DNA of 64,000 bases from Inia geoffrensis (GCA_036417435.1 CM070900.1:167638815-167702814), one strand, 5' to 3'; positions 49,086 to 59,545 are shown, counted from the first letter of the stretch. Numbers and translations: made by a program. The notes: generated by a model not told the origin, from the letters alone.

Positions 49086-49554
49086 TGTGGTAAAATGAAT
49101 AAAGTCCCCCAAAGATGCCTCATCCTAATCAGTGGAACTTGTGAATATGTGATTTTACATGGCAAGAAGATCTTTCTAGATGTAATTAAGTTAAGGACCT
49201 TGAAGTGGGGAAGTTATTCTGTATTATCTGAACGAGTCTAATATAACCAAAGGGTTCTTATAAAATGGAGGCAGTCAAGTTCAGAGATTAAAAAGAGTTG
49301 TGATGGTAGAAGCATAGGTTGCAGTGATGCACCTTGAAGATGGAGAAAGGGGCCACAAGCCAAGAAATGCAGGTGGCCTCTGGTAGCTGGAAAACGTAAG
49401 GAAAGGGATCTCCCTTGAATTTTCCAGAAGAAACAAAGCCTTGCCAGCAGGGCTTTTTCTGACTCCCACAACTATAAGAGAAGAAATTTGTGTTGTATTA
49501 AGCCACTAAATTTCTGGTGATTTATTAGAACAACAATAGCAAACTAATACACGT
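49086..49554 (+). mobile_element. MLT1-type LTR (ERVL-MaLR)
   Basis: Sense LTR from TGTGGTAAAATGAATAAAGT to the end AGCAAACTAATACACG, with TTTTACATGGCAAGAAGATC, TGGTAGAAGCATAGGTTG, GAAGAAATTTGTGTTGTATTAAGCC and CCAAGAAATGCAGGTGGCC in the expected order. It is almost full length. The antisense frames at 49238-49471 and 49281-49469 lie within it and are not genes. Confidence 0.85.
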
Positions 49555-50037
49555 GATTACAAATTATAGAGATTAACTTCAGTCAGGCATGCTGTATTAT
49601 GATAGATATCTATGAGAGTAAACTTTTGACTTGGATTGGAATGTAATCTTAGATGCACCAGCAAGCTTGAGAATTCAAGGAAGCCAAGACGTTGTCACCT
49701 CTGCTGAGAAATTAGTAGATATGAACCAACTTCAATTTTTTCTTGAGCACAAGGTTTCATTTCCATAATGACAAAATTTTACTTTTCACTTTTTAACGAT
49801 GTCAGAATAGTTACTATTTTACTCTTCACATATTTAATGATGTTGGAGTATTATCCAAAACCATCAAGTCATCAGAGAAATACAGTCATATCTGTTAATA
49901 ACACATTTCTTCTGATTACAATCAAATTAGTTTGTAGCATGAAAAAGGTGCTCAATGAAAAACATGTTTAATATATTGACATTTCAAAATATTTCCCTAG
50001 TACTTCAATAGTCTATAAAGTAGGTTATCTCAAAAAA
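49555..50037. other. Intergenic DNA, nothing assigned
   Basis: No gene. The plus-strand frame 49768-49971 has no recognisable domain. Confidence 0.5.
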
Positions 50038-50047
50038 GAAAGCCCAG

Positions 50048-50260
50048 GGGCTTCCCTGGTGGCGCAGTGGTTGAGAGTCCGCTTGCCGTTGCAGGGGACA
50101 CGGGTTCGTGCACCGGTCCGGGAAGATCCCACATGCCGCAGAGCGGCTGGGCCCGTGAGCCATGGCCGCTGAGCCTGCGCGTCCGGAGCCTGTGCTCCAC
50201 AATGGGAGAGGCCACAACAGTGAGAGGCCCGCGTCCAACAAAAAAAAAAAAAAAAAAAAA
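50048..50260 (+). mobile_element. CHR-type SINE, full length, young
   Basis: Head GGGGCTTCCCTGGTGGCGCA, B-box-like GGTTCGTGCACC, the GGCCCGTGAGCCATGGCCG block and the tail AGAGGCCCGCGTCC, then a run of A bases from 50240. AAAGCCCAG at 50039-50047 and 50261-50269 is the exact target duplication. It is among the least-changed copies here. Open frames of up to 141 codons on the minus strand (50005-50450) are SINE readthrough. Confidence 0.95.
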
Positions 50261-50269
50261 AAAGCCCAG

Positions 50270-51189
50270 TTGAGAAAAGATAGGAGTGTTCTCCCAGCCA
50301 CATGCTTAGTTGAATAGATGTCAAACCAGAAAAATAGAAAGATATAAAAATATAAATAAAATACAAAAATACAAAAATATAAATATCTTTAGGGATAGAG
50401 TGGTAATGCCCTGTTGGTAAGGCATTTGCAGAGAACAAAAAAAAGGGCATAAATAAAATTATCTTTATAGAGAGGTGTTTTTTCCTCCGGTTTTTTTTTT
50501 TTCTGGAATAGTCATTGCTTGAAAATAATGAAGCTCATTTAAAGTTCTCTGAATTACGTGTCTGAATTATGTGTCCTAAATTGAGTAGATACTACTTTTT
50601 TGATTAAAAAATAAAATCACAAAAATCAGGGGACGTCAAACATTTGCGATAAGCTAAGTAGGAAAAAAGAAAAATCACCCTAAGAGAGCTGGCATGCACC
50701 TAGTAATCAATCATTACAGGTGGAATGACTTACAATCATGACATTCGTATCTCTTGCTCTGTTCTCCAAGTGGCAAATAAAATGCTATAAATTTTCCTTT
50801 CCACTCCTCATCGCAGTCTTGGTGCTTTTGTTCTGAAAACACAGGCTCCTGAGCTGTATTCCACCTGCCCCTCACCTGTGACCTTCCCACACCTACTGTG
50901 TATATCTTCCCGTGCACTTGAGAGGCTGTATGTCTGTATATTCTAGGAGCTAGCCTCGGTCTCTTGCTATCAAGCTCTGCACATTTCTGAGATGTGCTAT
51001 TTATTCTCAGAGCTATTGATGTTGATGACAATGTTGATGGACATGTATGGAGATTGCTTACCTAGGCACCTGTGTTCTTGACTTTGCTGACTAAACCTCT
51101 CCTGTCAGTATGAATTCCATCTTAAGAAATGGATCTAGTGTGAACTGCCATCCCTCCCTTTACTTCTTAGTTTTGTTTTGTTTGAAAAT
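50270..51189. other. Intergenic DNA with an unclassified GC-richer part
   Basis: No gene. The stretch 50700-51130 has mixed composition, a 105-codon minus-strand frame (50714-51031) with no domain I recognise, and an AATAAA at 50776. It looks like part of an old LTR, but I could not assign it. Confidence 0.35.
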
Positions 51190-51890
51190 TAATTTTTAAG
51201 AGCACCTTTAGTTTTCCAACAAAATTGAGAAGAAAATACAGAGATTTCCCATATACCCCCTACCTTTATACATCTACAAACTTCCCCATTATTACCATCA
51301 CTCATCAGAGTGGTAAAATTTGTTAAATTTGTTAAAATTGATGCACCTGCTTGACACATCATGATCACCCAGACTCCATAGTTTACATTATGGTGGTTCA
51401 CTCATGGTGTAGTACATTCTACAAGTTTGAACAAATGTACGATGACTTATACCCATTATTATTATATAGAGCATTCACTACCCTAAAAATCCTCTGTGCT
51501 CTGCCTATTTATCTCTTCCTTCTCCCTAGCCCCAGCCCCTGGCAACCACTGATCTGTTTTACTGCGTCCATAGTCTTGCCTTTTCCAGAATGTCACATAG
51601 GTGGAATCATTCAGTATGTAGCATTTCAGATTGGCTTCTTTCACTTAGTAGTATAAATTTAAGCTTCCTGCATGTCTTTTTATAGCTTGATAGCTCATTT
51701 CTTTTTATTGCTGAACAAAATTGCATTGTCTAGCTGTACCACAGTTTATTTATCCATTCACCTACTGAAGGACATCTTGGGTGCTTCCAAGTTTTAGCAA
51801 TTATGAAAAAACTTGGTATAAATTCCCCTTTTTCCATAAGCAACAACTCTTTCACCTTTTAGGACATGACCATTTCAATACAGATTATAT
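51190..51890 (-). mobile_element. L1, older 3' end, antisense
   Basis: Antisense L1 3' UTR and ORF2 end: TTAAGAGCACCTTTAGTTTTCC, CCCATATACCCCCTACC, GCTTGACACATCATGATCACCC, GGTTCACTCATGGTGTAGTAC, TCTCCCTAGCCCCAGCCCCTGG, then TAGCTCATTTCTTTTTATTGC and TCACCTACTGAAGGACATC. A different and older family than the copy at 47774. Several gaps. No tail or target duplication found. Confidence 0.8.
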
Positions 51891-52168
51891 ATGTTTCATT
51901 GTTGTCCTCATGCCATTTAGAATTTTCTTTTATATTCCCCAAATATTTAACAAATATTTATTGAGAATTAGTAAGAATAGTGTAGATATATTTCTTCTAA
52001 AATAAATAATTTTAAATGCATTATTGAAAGGTCATTAAAAGTAGTGGGAATTCCTGCTAAACTGCTAATAATCCCTTTGTATACTCAATGCTTTATATTT
52101 TTACAGAGTTATGCATTTTATATTTTATTTGAGTCATCAATTTCCCCATTCTAGTATGACTGGTTATT

Positions 52169-53390
52169 ATTGTTTCGTTCTAGAGTATCTTTCATTTCAG
52201 TTACTGTATTGCTCATCTCTGTTCTTTAGTTCTTCTAGGTCTTGGTTAAACATTTCTTGTATCTTCTCGATCTGTGTGTCCATTCTTTTCCCAAGATCTT
52301 CGATTGCCTTTATTATGATTACTCTGAATTCTTTTTCATGTAGCTTGCCTATCTTCACTTCACTTAGTTGTTCTTCTGGGGTTTTATCTTGTTCCTTCAT
52401 CTAGGACATATTCCTCTGCCATCTCACTTTTGTCTGAATTTCGGTGATTGTGGTTTCCCTTCCGCAGGCTGCATGGCTGTAGTTCTTGCTTCTGCTGTCT
52501 GCCCCCTGGTGGATGAGGCTAAGAGGCTTGTGCAGGCTTCCTGATGGGAGGCACTGGTACCTGCCCACTGGTGGGTGGAGCTGGGTCTTGTCCCTCTAGT
52601 GGACAGGGCCATGTCAGGGAACGTGTTTATCAGGCAGCTGTGTGCTCAGGAAGACTTTAAGTAGCCTGTCTGCTGATGGTGGGGCTGTGTTTCCACCCTC
52701 TTGGTTATTTGGCCTGAGGGATTACAGCACTGGAGCCTACAGGCTGTTTGGTGGGGCCAGGTCTTGGTGAGAAAATGGTGTCTCCAAGAGGGCTTACGCC
52801 AATGAGTACTCAATAGAACTACTGCCACCATTGTCTTTGTCCCTGAAGTGAACCGCAGCCACCACCCACCTCTGCAAGAGACCCTCCAATACTAGCAGGT
52901 AAGTCTGGCCCAGTCTCTTATGATGCCACTGCTTTTTTCTCCGGGTCCTGGTGCACAAGAGATCCTACATACACCCTCTAAGAGTGGAGTTTTTGTTTCC
53001 CCCAGTCTTGTGGAATTCCTGCGATCAAACCCTACTGGGCTTCAAAGCCAGATTCTCTGGGGGTTCCTCCTCCCATTGCCAGACACCCCCAGGCTGGGGA
53101 GCCTGACGTGGGACTCAGAACTTTCATTCCTGTGGGAGAACTTTTGTGGTATAATTACTTTCCAGTTTATGGGCCACCTGCCCAGTGGGTATGGGATTTG
53201 ATTTTATCGCGATTGTGCCCCTCGTACTGTCTCATTGTGGCTTCTTCTTTGTCTTTGGATGTTGGGTATCTTTTTTTTTGGTAGGTTCTAGTGTTTTTTG
53301 TTGGTGGTTTTTCATCAGTTAGTTGTGATTTTGGTGTATCTATAAGAAGAGGTGGGCTCATGTCTACTCTGCCATCTTGTCAGGAGCCTC
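52169..53390 (-). mobile_element. L1 with intact 5' end but cut inside ORF1
   Basis: Antisense L1 carrying the whole 5' UTR from about 53390 (sense start GAGGCTCCTGACAAGATGGC) through GC-rich words (CAGGCTGGGGAGC, GAGGTGGG) to the ORF1 start. The minus-strand frame 52197-52400 is the ORF1 amino end: M-K-E-Q-D-K-T-P-E-E-Q-L-S-E-V then a coiled-coil stretch. It stops early, apparently by frameshift, at 52197. The element then ends near 52169, without ORF1 C-terminus, ORF2, 3' UTR or poly-A. ATGACTGGTTATT (52156-52168) and ATGACTTGTAATT (53391-53403) resemble a 13-bp target duplication with two differences. Confidence 0.85.
53371..53379 (-). promoter_or_regulatory. YY1-like motif in L1 5' UTR start
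   Basis: The minus strand reads CAAGATGGC, the YY1-type core found just inside the 5' end of many mammalian L1 promoters, about 13-20 bases from the element's start. Its role here is inferred from position. Confidence 0.4.
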
Positions 53391-53403
53391 ATGACTTGTA
53401 ATT

Positions 53404-54486
53404 AAAACTCAGTTCTAAGTGATCAGATGCAGCTGAAAAAATAATTTAATTCATTCACAAATGTTAGACATTTTGTTACAATCTGTTATATTTTGAGGGT
53501 AGCTTTCCCTAAGTTAACTTTATGAAAAAAATTAGAAACCATTTTCAAACTTAAATTGTTTTAAATGTAATGCTCTATACCTAGACAGTATACTAATTCT
53601 AACATAAAAAGAATGTGTTGGGCTTTCACTGAATGTGGATTGATGGAAGTTGAGTCCGTAGTTACCAGAAAGCAGGAATTAGGGTTTGTAATGTCGCCAG
53701 TATAGCAAGTATTAAATAAGACCTTAAAATTGAACAAGTTGATCTCATAAAATATTGAAAAGAGAAGTAACATGGTGAAGCACAAATATAGTGATTATAA
53801 TTATTTTGAATTAAAAATAAAAATAAAAGTGTTATTTTCTGGTAAAAGAAACCCCAGTATTTTTTAATGAACCAGTTGATGACAATGGAACTAACTGATG
53901 CCAGTCAATACAAAGCTAATTTTCCATTTTCATGAGGAACAGATGGTATGGATGGACATGAAAACTGGTTTCATTGAGGGGAAAATGGCTTAGTTTGGCA
54001 AGTTCATTTCAGAAAATATACTTCAGGAGCTAGATTTGTGTAGCCATTTTGAGAATGTTCTCCCACTGATATGGTTGATTAAAGGGTAATCATGATTATG
54101 TGTGCAATCTGTAGAAGAATGTCTAGATGCCTCCCTTTGGTAAGATCTCCCTGGCCATCTGGGTTTATGAAGCAAGCTTCTGAGAATTTTCATTTTGTTT
54201 ATTTAATGAAAGATTAATAAGCAAGGAAAAAATCACATAATAAATTAAATTAAAGATACTTTGTATTGCTTGATGCCTGTACCATACTTCTATGAGGAAT
54301 AACTGCAGAAAATTAAAAGAAGAGGCCATAGTCAATGTTCTCTTGAACAAAGATTTTTTTGAGAAAAAAGTATTTTTTAAAGAGTAACCAAATAAAATTT
54401 TATCTAAGAGGTTGTATTTTTGCCTTGGAAAGAAAATTATTTTACTTAATGTAGAAATGAGACTGAAGGACCAGAAGGCTTAAGTT
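53404..54486. other. Intergenic DNA, nothing assigned
   Basis: No gene or confident repeat over about 1.1 kb. AT-rich. Confidence 0.5.
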
Positions 54487-54495
54487 GAGTTTTTT

Positions 54496-54693
54496 GGGTT
54501 TTTTTTTTTCGGTACGCGGGCCTCTCACTGCTGTGGCCTCTCCCATTGCGGAGCACAGGCTCCGGACTCGCAGGCTCAGCGGCCATGGCTCACGGGCCCA
54601 GCTGCTCCGCGGCACGTGGGATCTTCCCAGACCGGGGCACGAACCCACGTCACCTGCATCAGCAGGCAGACTCTCAACCACTGCGCCACCAGG
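54496..54693 (-). mobile_element. CHR-type SINE, minus strand
   Basis: Antisense copy from the short T run (54499-54509) to the head CACTGCGCCACCAGGG. The last few bases of the head (AAGCCC) are missing, so it is 5'-trimmed by about 8 bases. GAGTTTTTT at 54487-54495 and 54694-54702 is the probable target duplication, embedded in T-rich DNA. First of the five copies clustered up to 61 kb. Confidence 0.95.
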
Positions 54694-54702
54694 GAGTTTT
54701 TT

Positions 54703-56120
54703 TCTTTCCTTCCAGTTAAAGGTCTGATTTGAAAATAATTAAAGGAAGTAAGGAAAATGAACAGCTTGCTATATTTAATATGCCAAATAACAGTTTTTAT
54801 GAAATTGTGCCTACAACCAGAAATTCTATGGCATAAAGTTATCTCACTCTTTTGGCATGGCAACCTTCATTCTAATCAAGAGAACTTTAACATGAACATG
54901 ACGGGGAAAAAGAACATACCCCAGAAGAATTCTAAAATGGTATAAATGAAGACAACAAATTTGGAACCAAAAGATGATTGATAAAATTAAAGTAAAACAT
55001 TCTTTAATAATTCACAAGGAAAATATTACAGGTCTTGCAACAAAATGTGTTTTTGGATGTAAATAGTGACATATTATGAGTAATAAACAAAATTAACATG
55101 AAATTTTAGCACAGGACGTAAATATCACATGGATAATACCAAAATTGTATAGTGTGGAAATAATAACTTCACAGAGTATTAAAGTAAATTTTATTCAAAG
55201 AACCATATCTAATAAGAAGAAGGAAACCATATATTTGCATATACCAAAAAAGTATCCACCTATTTGGAAAAATAAATCATAAACGTAAGAATAGATATAT
55301 GGATGATGGAAAGAATTTTGGGGAAAAATGAAACAAACATGGAGCATTAATGCTCTACTGACTAGACAATAAGTGTGGAGGGAGGTATGGCTTAGTACTT
55401 TCTTGGTTTAAATTCGTATGTAAGGGAAGTACTGAGAGAAACTGCTGTTCTGAACTAAAATCTAATGAAAAAGTAAGAAATAGTTATTGATTTAGACATA
55501 CAGAAAGCTTGGGAAGAATGGGAAAATGTACTCCTGGAATTGAATTTAATAAAAGAAAGAAACATTTTACATAGTCAATTATGACATTAGTAGAAAGCAG
55601 TATAAATGCAGAAATTAAATTGTACCACCTTTTAATTAGAAAATAATAGATTTATTTAATTTAAAAGTTTGACAGTGATATTATTAGGTTAAACTTTGTG
55701 AATTTTTACTTTTGTACGTTAAAAATAGTCAAATATCAACAATTTTAAATGATTCAGCAAAATACTTATGGTATGCAAATTAATGAGACAAATAGATCCA
55801 AATTTGAAATGTTTCAAATATAAATAAGTACTCATAAGAGGTTTTCAAAAAAGAGTCCAACTTGGCTGTCCCTCATCTCCTGTGCTTTGTGTGATGCCTC
55901 AAGAACCAGGAACATAGCTGCTTCTATTCTGTAGATCTGTCTTGTACTGCTTCATTGTGGGATGCATCCTGTGCTCTGAAGGGGAAAGAAAGCATGAAGG
56001 AGCATACATGCTTGTTGTAAGCTTTAGCCCAGAAGCAGCACATACCACCTCTCACACTTCATTGGAAAGCACTGGACCCTCAGTGTGTGCTCAAGAAGAG
56101 TAAATATATTATTGGCAATA
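54703..56120. other. Intergenic DNA, nothing assigned
   Basis: No gene. AT-rich with A runs, no confident repeat. Confidence 0.5.
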
Positions 56121-56132
56121 ACTACAGCGTGT

Positions 56133-56173
56133 TCTCTCTCCCTCTCTCTCTTTCTTTTTTTCTCTCTCTCTTG

Positions 56174-56216
<43 letters not shown>
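56133..56216. repeat. (TC)n followed by (CA)n microsatellite
   Basis: Pyrimidine-rich TC/TTTC units, then about 21 CA units (56175-56216). Confidence 0.9.
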
Positions 56217-56218
<2 letters not shown>

Positions 56219-56274
56219 TACATGGTAAAATTATTTTTGGAATGAGTATGAGAGCTCAGCTACTGGGACTCAAG

Positions 56275-56610
56275 AACCAGAGAGTTGGGCTCAATTTCTG
56301 ACTCTTCCTACTTGTGGCAGAGACAGTAGTACTCACTTAAGCAATTTTTCTCCATTTCACAGACTTCCGGAAGTTCCAAATGACCATGTCCTGCCTTATG
56401 GTAAAACCTAGACTACATAAACATGGCATATATTCTTTTTCTGGTTTCCTCATCTGTAAACTATGGTAGTTTATTATTATCATTATCATCATCATCATCA
56501 TTATCATCATCAAATCACAGGGTTGTTGTGAGGATAAAATTATTTCATGTATGTAAAGCACAAGGGGCACTGCCTGCTTTGAACTTAGTAGGCACTTAAT
56601 AAATTATTAG
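56275..56610 (+). mobile_element. MIR SINE, sense, with insertions
   Basis: Sense MIR core: GGTTTCCTCATCTGTAAACTATGG, then after a (TCA)n at 56471-56512 the end CAGGGTTGTTGTGAGGATAAAA, GTAAAGCACAAGGGGCACTGCC and AGTAGGCACTTAATAAATTATTAG. A 5' piece is seen around 56275-56320 (AGTTGGGCTCAATTTCTGACTC). About 110 bases between the two pieces match no MIR position and may be an insertion. Confidence 0.75.
56471..56512. repeat. (TCA)n microsatellite inside MIR
   Basis: A mix of ATT and ATC triplets within the MIR core. Confidence 0.85.
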
Positions 56611-56649
56611 TTGTTAACAGGGTTTTAGAAGTCAAAAAATGTTAACAGG

Positions 56650-56830
56650 CTTCCCTGGTGGGGCAGTGGTTGAGAGTCCACCTGCTGATGCAGGGGACAC
56701 GGGTTCGTGCCCCAGTCCGGGAAGATCCCACATGCCGTGGAGCGGCTGGGCCCGTGCGTCCGGAGCCTGTGCTCCACAGCGGGAGGGGCCGCATCAGTGA
56801 GAGGCCCGCGTACTGCAAAAAAAAAAAAAA
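56650..56830 (+). mobile_element. CHR-type SINE with 22-base internal deletion
   Basis: Head CTTCCCTGGTGGGGCAGTGG, B-box-like GGTTCGTGCCCC, then GGCTGGGCCCGTGCGTCCGG, in which the usual AGCCATGGCCGCTGAGCCTG stretch has been lost. The tail AGAGGCCCGCGTACTGC is followed by an A run. GTTAACAGG at 56641-56649 and 56831-56839 is an exact 9-bp duplication; a third GTTAACAGGG lies at 56613-56622. Confidence 0.95.
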
Positions 56831-56866
56831 GTTAACAGGGTATCCTTAAATCATATTTTTTATTAT

Positions 56867-56907
56867 CATATATATGGTCATATATATCATATATGACCAT
56901 ATATATG
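56867..56907. repeat. Perfect 19-bp palindrome, 3-base loop
   Basis: The arm CATATATATGGTCATATAT (56867-56885) is the exact reverse complement of ATATATGACCATATATATG (56889-56907), with loop ATC. It is followed by other small palindromes (AAACCATGGTT, GGTTATAACC). It lies 37 bases after the SINE at 56650. Confidence 0.9.
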
Positions 56908-56964
56908 GTTATTATATGTGATATATATATATAAAACCATGGTTATAACCAATGGTTATCACAA

Positions 56965-57070
56965 TTTTTAAGCCACTTTATTGAGGTACAATTGACAAAT
57001 AAAAAGCTGCACATATGTAATGCATGCAACTTGATAAATTCAGAGATAAGTATACACCCCATATATTAGA
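56965..57070 (-). mobile_element. L1 3' UTR fragment, antisense
   Basis: CACTTTATTGAGGTACAATTGAC, AAATAAAAAGCTGCACATATG and CATGCAACTTGATAAATTCAG match the antisense end of an older L1 family ('attgaggtataattgacaaataaaa...'). Only about 100 bases. Confidence 0.7.
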
Positions 57071-57249
57071 TTGATTCAAACCAGTTGAAACGAATTATTA
57101 AGTATTACAGGTTATATGTCACTTTATAGCTGGGAGTCTTTCATTCAACTTTCCTCACAAAAGAATTTTAATGGCTCTAAAATGCTTTAGAAAAGGTCAT
57201 AGGAAGGAAAACTTGTATAAGTTGTTATCACCCAAATAAGTATCAAATA

Positions 57250-57355
57250 TAAATTTGATATTATATTTGATATAATAATAAATTAAAATTAAAATAATAA
57301 ATAATAATTAAAATATTATTATTAAAATAATAATAATAAATAAAATAAAAATTAT
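57250..57355. repeat. A/T-only low-complexity tract
   Basis: Mixed AAT, ATT and TAAA units, nearly without G or C, partly palindromic. Confidence 0.85.
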
Positions 57356-57484
57356 TTTCATCTTTTAAATGCAATATTGATAGTTGCTACATGTCAAGAC
57401 TGTTACCTATTATGTTAGGTAATATATTCACACATATTTCCAAGTTTTAGCCAAATGCACTTAGCTTGGTTTTGTATATTCAAT

Positions 57485-57960
57485 CATTCTACACATACTT
57501 ATTGAGCATCTCATGCTTATGAGGGGCTCATAGGAGCTGTGAACACAATTAAGGAAAAAATACAGTTGGCCCTATTTTAATAAAGATTATATTCTAGTGG
57601 CTGGATATATATTAATTGAAGACCCACCAAATAAATATAAAAATAAAACTCAGGAAATTTCCAAAAGAAGAGGCGTTTATTGAGGTAACAGCGTTTATTA
57701 GAGAAAGCTGTTTTAGTAAGGGAGGTCATGAAAACTATCTCTAAGTAAATGGTGATTGATCTGAGACCTCTAGGCATTAATTAGATAAAAAAGATAGGAT
57801 AAAATGGAACAGAGTTCTGGAAACTATTTCTGGAAGAGGGAGCATCTTGGGCAAATTACCTGAAGGGGTTTTCTGAGCTATAGAAAGTGAAGGAAGGTCC
57901 TGTAGTTGTATTACAGAAAACCAGCAATGCAATGACACAGGGTGAGATTTGGCACAATTA
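57485..57960 (-). mobile_element. L2 LINE 3' region, antisense
   Basis: CACATACTTATTGAGCATCTC, TAAAGATTATATTCTAGTGG, GAAAGCTGTTTTAGTAAGGGAGG, ACTATTTCTGGAAGAGGGAGCA and GAAAGTGAAGGAAGGTCCTG follow the antisense L2 3' order. Old and diverged. Confidence 0.7.
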
Positions 57961-58129
57961 TATCAACATTTTTCCTAATTAAGGAACAATTTCTGTACAT
58001 TCTGGGTTTGAAACCCAGAAGTGAAAAGCGCCCAATAGATGAAATTGTGGGGACAATTTATGCAGACTAACTCTTCTAGAACGTTTATATATTTATTTTA
58101 TTTCAACTGTAGCACCTTCATTTTAAATG

Positions 58130-58300
58130 CAGATAACTGATACTTTTGAAAAATTCAGGGTACAGTCAAAATCAGCATTTCCTTCCTTAAAAGTTGCATC
58201 TCTTTTAACTGTCCCCTTTGCCCCATGGCTCTTTCACACTGAAATGTGTTGTCTCATCTTTACATCACTGCTAAAGTCCATGAACACCTTTCCCTTTTTT
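58130..58300 (+). mobile_element. L2 LINE ORF2 fragment, left part
   Basis: AGCATTTCCTTCCTTAAAAG and CTTTGCCCCATGGCTCTTTC, ending CTGCTAAAGTCCATGAACAC, fit the L2 reverse transcriptase region just ahead of the part at 58518-58975. The SINE at 58301-58517 splits the two. Confidence 0.5.
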
Positions 58301-58517
58301 TTATTTTATTTTATTTTTTTTAATTGCGGTACGCGGGCCTCTCACTGTTGTGGCCTCTCCCGTTGCGGAGCACAGGCTCCAGACGCGCAGGCTCAGCGGC
58401 CATGGGTCACGGGCCCAGCCGCTCCGCGGCGTGTTGGATCTTCCCGAACCGGGGCACGAACCCATGTCCCCTGCATTAGCAGGCGGACTCTCAACCACTG
58501 CGCCACCAGGGAAGGCC
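58301..58517 (-). mobile_element. CHR-type SINE, minus strand, inside L2
   Basis: Antisense copy with an impure tail (58301-58325), then TTGCGGTACGCGGGCCTCTC through to CTGCGCCACCAGGGAAGGCC. TCCCTTTTTT at 58291-58300 and 58518-58527 is the exact 10-bp target duplication. GGTGTGTTGGATCTTCCCGA and AGCAGGCGGACTCTC are typical of the family. The 134-codon plus-strand frame 58127-58531 is L2 joined to this SINE. Confidence 0.95.
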
Positions 58518-58975
58518 TCCCTTTTTTCTAAATCAAATCCCATTTACAGCTCAATGTACTCCAGTCTGGATTTTGGTTCCACCACTCCACTAAAACTCTT
58601 CTTGATAAGGTCTCAAATGACTCTCTTGCAGTTAAACCTGAGGAATATATTTCAGTCCTTTTTTTGCCTAACCCAAACAAACATTTGACACCATTAACCA
58701 TTTTATCCTTTAAAGATTCTGTCTTGAGTAGCTTCTGCAATTGGTGCTTTCCTTGTTTTCCTTTTATCTGTTTGTCTTTCTCCAGGTCAGTCTTCCCTGT
58801 GGCCTCTTCTCCTCTTTCTTACACTTTAATATTGAAAGTCCTTAGGTTTCTATCAAGGGCTCACTTTTCCCTCCCTCTGTGTTCTAAGTGTTGCCATCCA
58901 CTTGCATGACTTCAATGTCATTTGCCCACTTTCACCAATTACAGTGCAATGACAATAACCGAGTTCAAATCACCC
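58518..58975 (+). mobile_element. L2 LINE ORF2 fragment, reverse transcriptase part
   Basis: CAATGTACTCCAGTCTGGATTTTGG, GTTCCACCACTCCACTAAAAC, AATGACTCTCTTGCAGTTAAACC and ACATTTGACACCATTAACC are the nucleotide equivalents of the L2 stretch ending in the DLSAAFDTVDH-type motif. The plus-strand frames 58350-58688 and 58664-58909 cover it, but frameshifts and stops break it. The catalytic aspartates cannot be traced in frame. Confidence 0.65.
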
Positions 58976-58990
58976 TTATTATTTTCCTGG

Positions 58991-59460
58991 TGTAATGCTT
59001 AATTTTATGTGTCAACTTGACTATACCACAGGGTGCCCATTCATTTGGTCAAACATTATTCTGGGCGTGTCTGTGAGGGTGTTAGTGGATGAAATTAACA
59101 TTTGAATCAGTAGACTCAGTAAAGCAAATTGCTCTCCCTAATGTATGTGGGTCTCATGCAATTAGTTGTAGACCTGAATAGAGCAAATGGCTAAGAGGGA
59201 ACTCCTGCTTTATTGCATGAGCTGGGATGATGGTCTTTTCTGGCCTTTGGATTCAGTATGAAACATCTGTTCTTAGATATCCAGACTGAAGGCTTTTGGA
59301 CTAGAATTTACACCATTGGCTCTCCTGGTTCTCAGGCCTTCAGACTTGGATTAGAACTACACACTGACCATCCTAGCCTTCCAGCTTGCAAACTGCAGGT
59401 CTTGGGTCATCTCATCCTCCATGATTGTGTGAGCCATTTCCTATTAAAATAAATCTCTCT
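58991..59460 (+). mobile_element. MLT2-type LTR (ERVL)
   Basis: Starts TGTAATGCTTAATTTTATGT and has GTCAACTTGACTATACC, GTCAAACATTATTCTGGGCGTG, ACATTTGAATCAGTAGACTCAG, GAACTACACACTGACCATC and GTGTGAGCCATTTCCTATTA, then AATAAATCTCTCTCC. That is LTR order up to its polyadenylation signal at 59447. The end of the LTR has been replaced by a long TC/CA microsatellite. Confidence 0.75.
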
Positions 59461-59506
59461 CCCTCTCTGTCTCTGTCTCTGTCTCTGTGTCTGTCTGTCT
59501 CTCTCT

Positions 59507-59543
<37 letters not shown>
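59457..59543. repeat. (TC/GTCTCT)n(CA)n microsatellite
   Basis: A hexamer-like GTCTCT tract (59466-59507), then about 17 CA units (59510-59543). Grows out of the MLT2 polyadenylation end. Confidence 0.9.

Positions 59544-59545
<2 letters not shown>

Noticed and set aside
50005..50450. Open frame of up to 141 codons on the minus strand
   Set aside because: It is readthrough of the antisense of a SINE plus flanking DNA. The same peptide words appear in every minus- or plus-oriented copy of the family (for example 34719-35105, 58127-58531, 59425-59784 and 60740-61078).
52424..52831. Two minus-strand frames resembling low-complexity proteins
   Set aside because: They lie in the GC-richer 5' UTR of the antisense L1, which has no coding function there.
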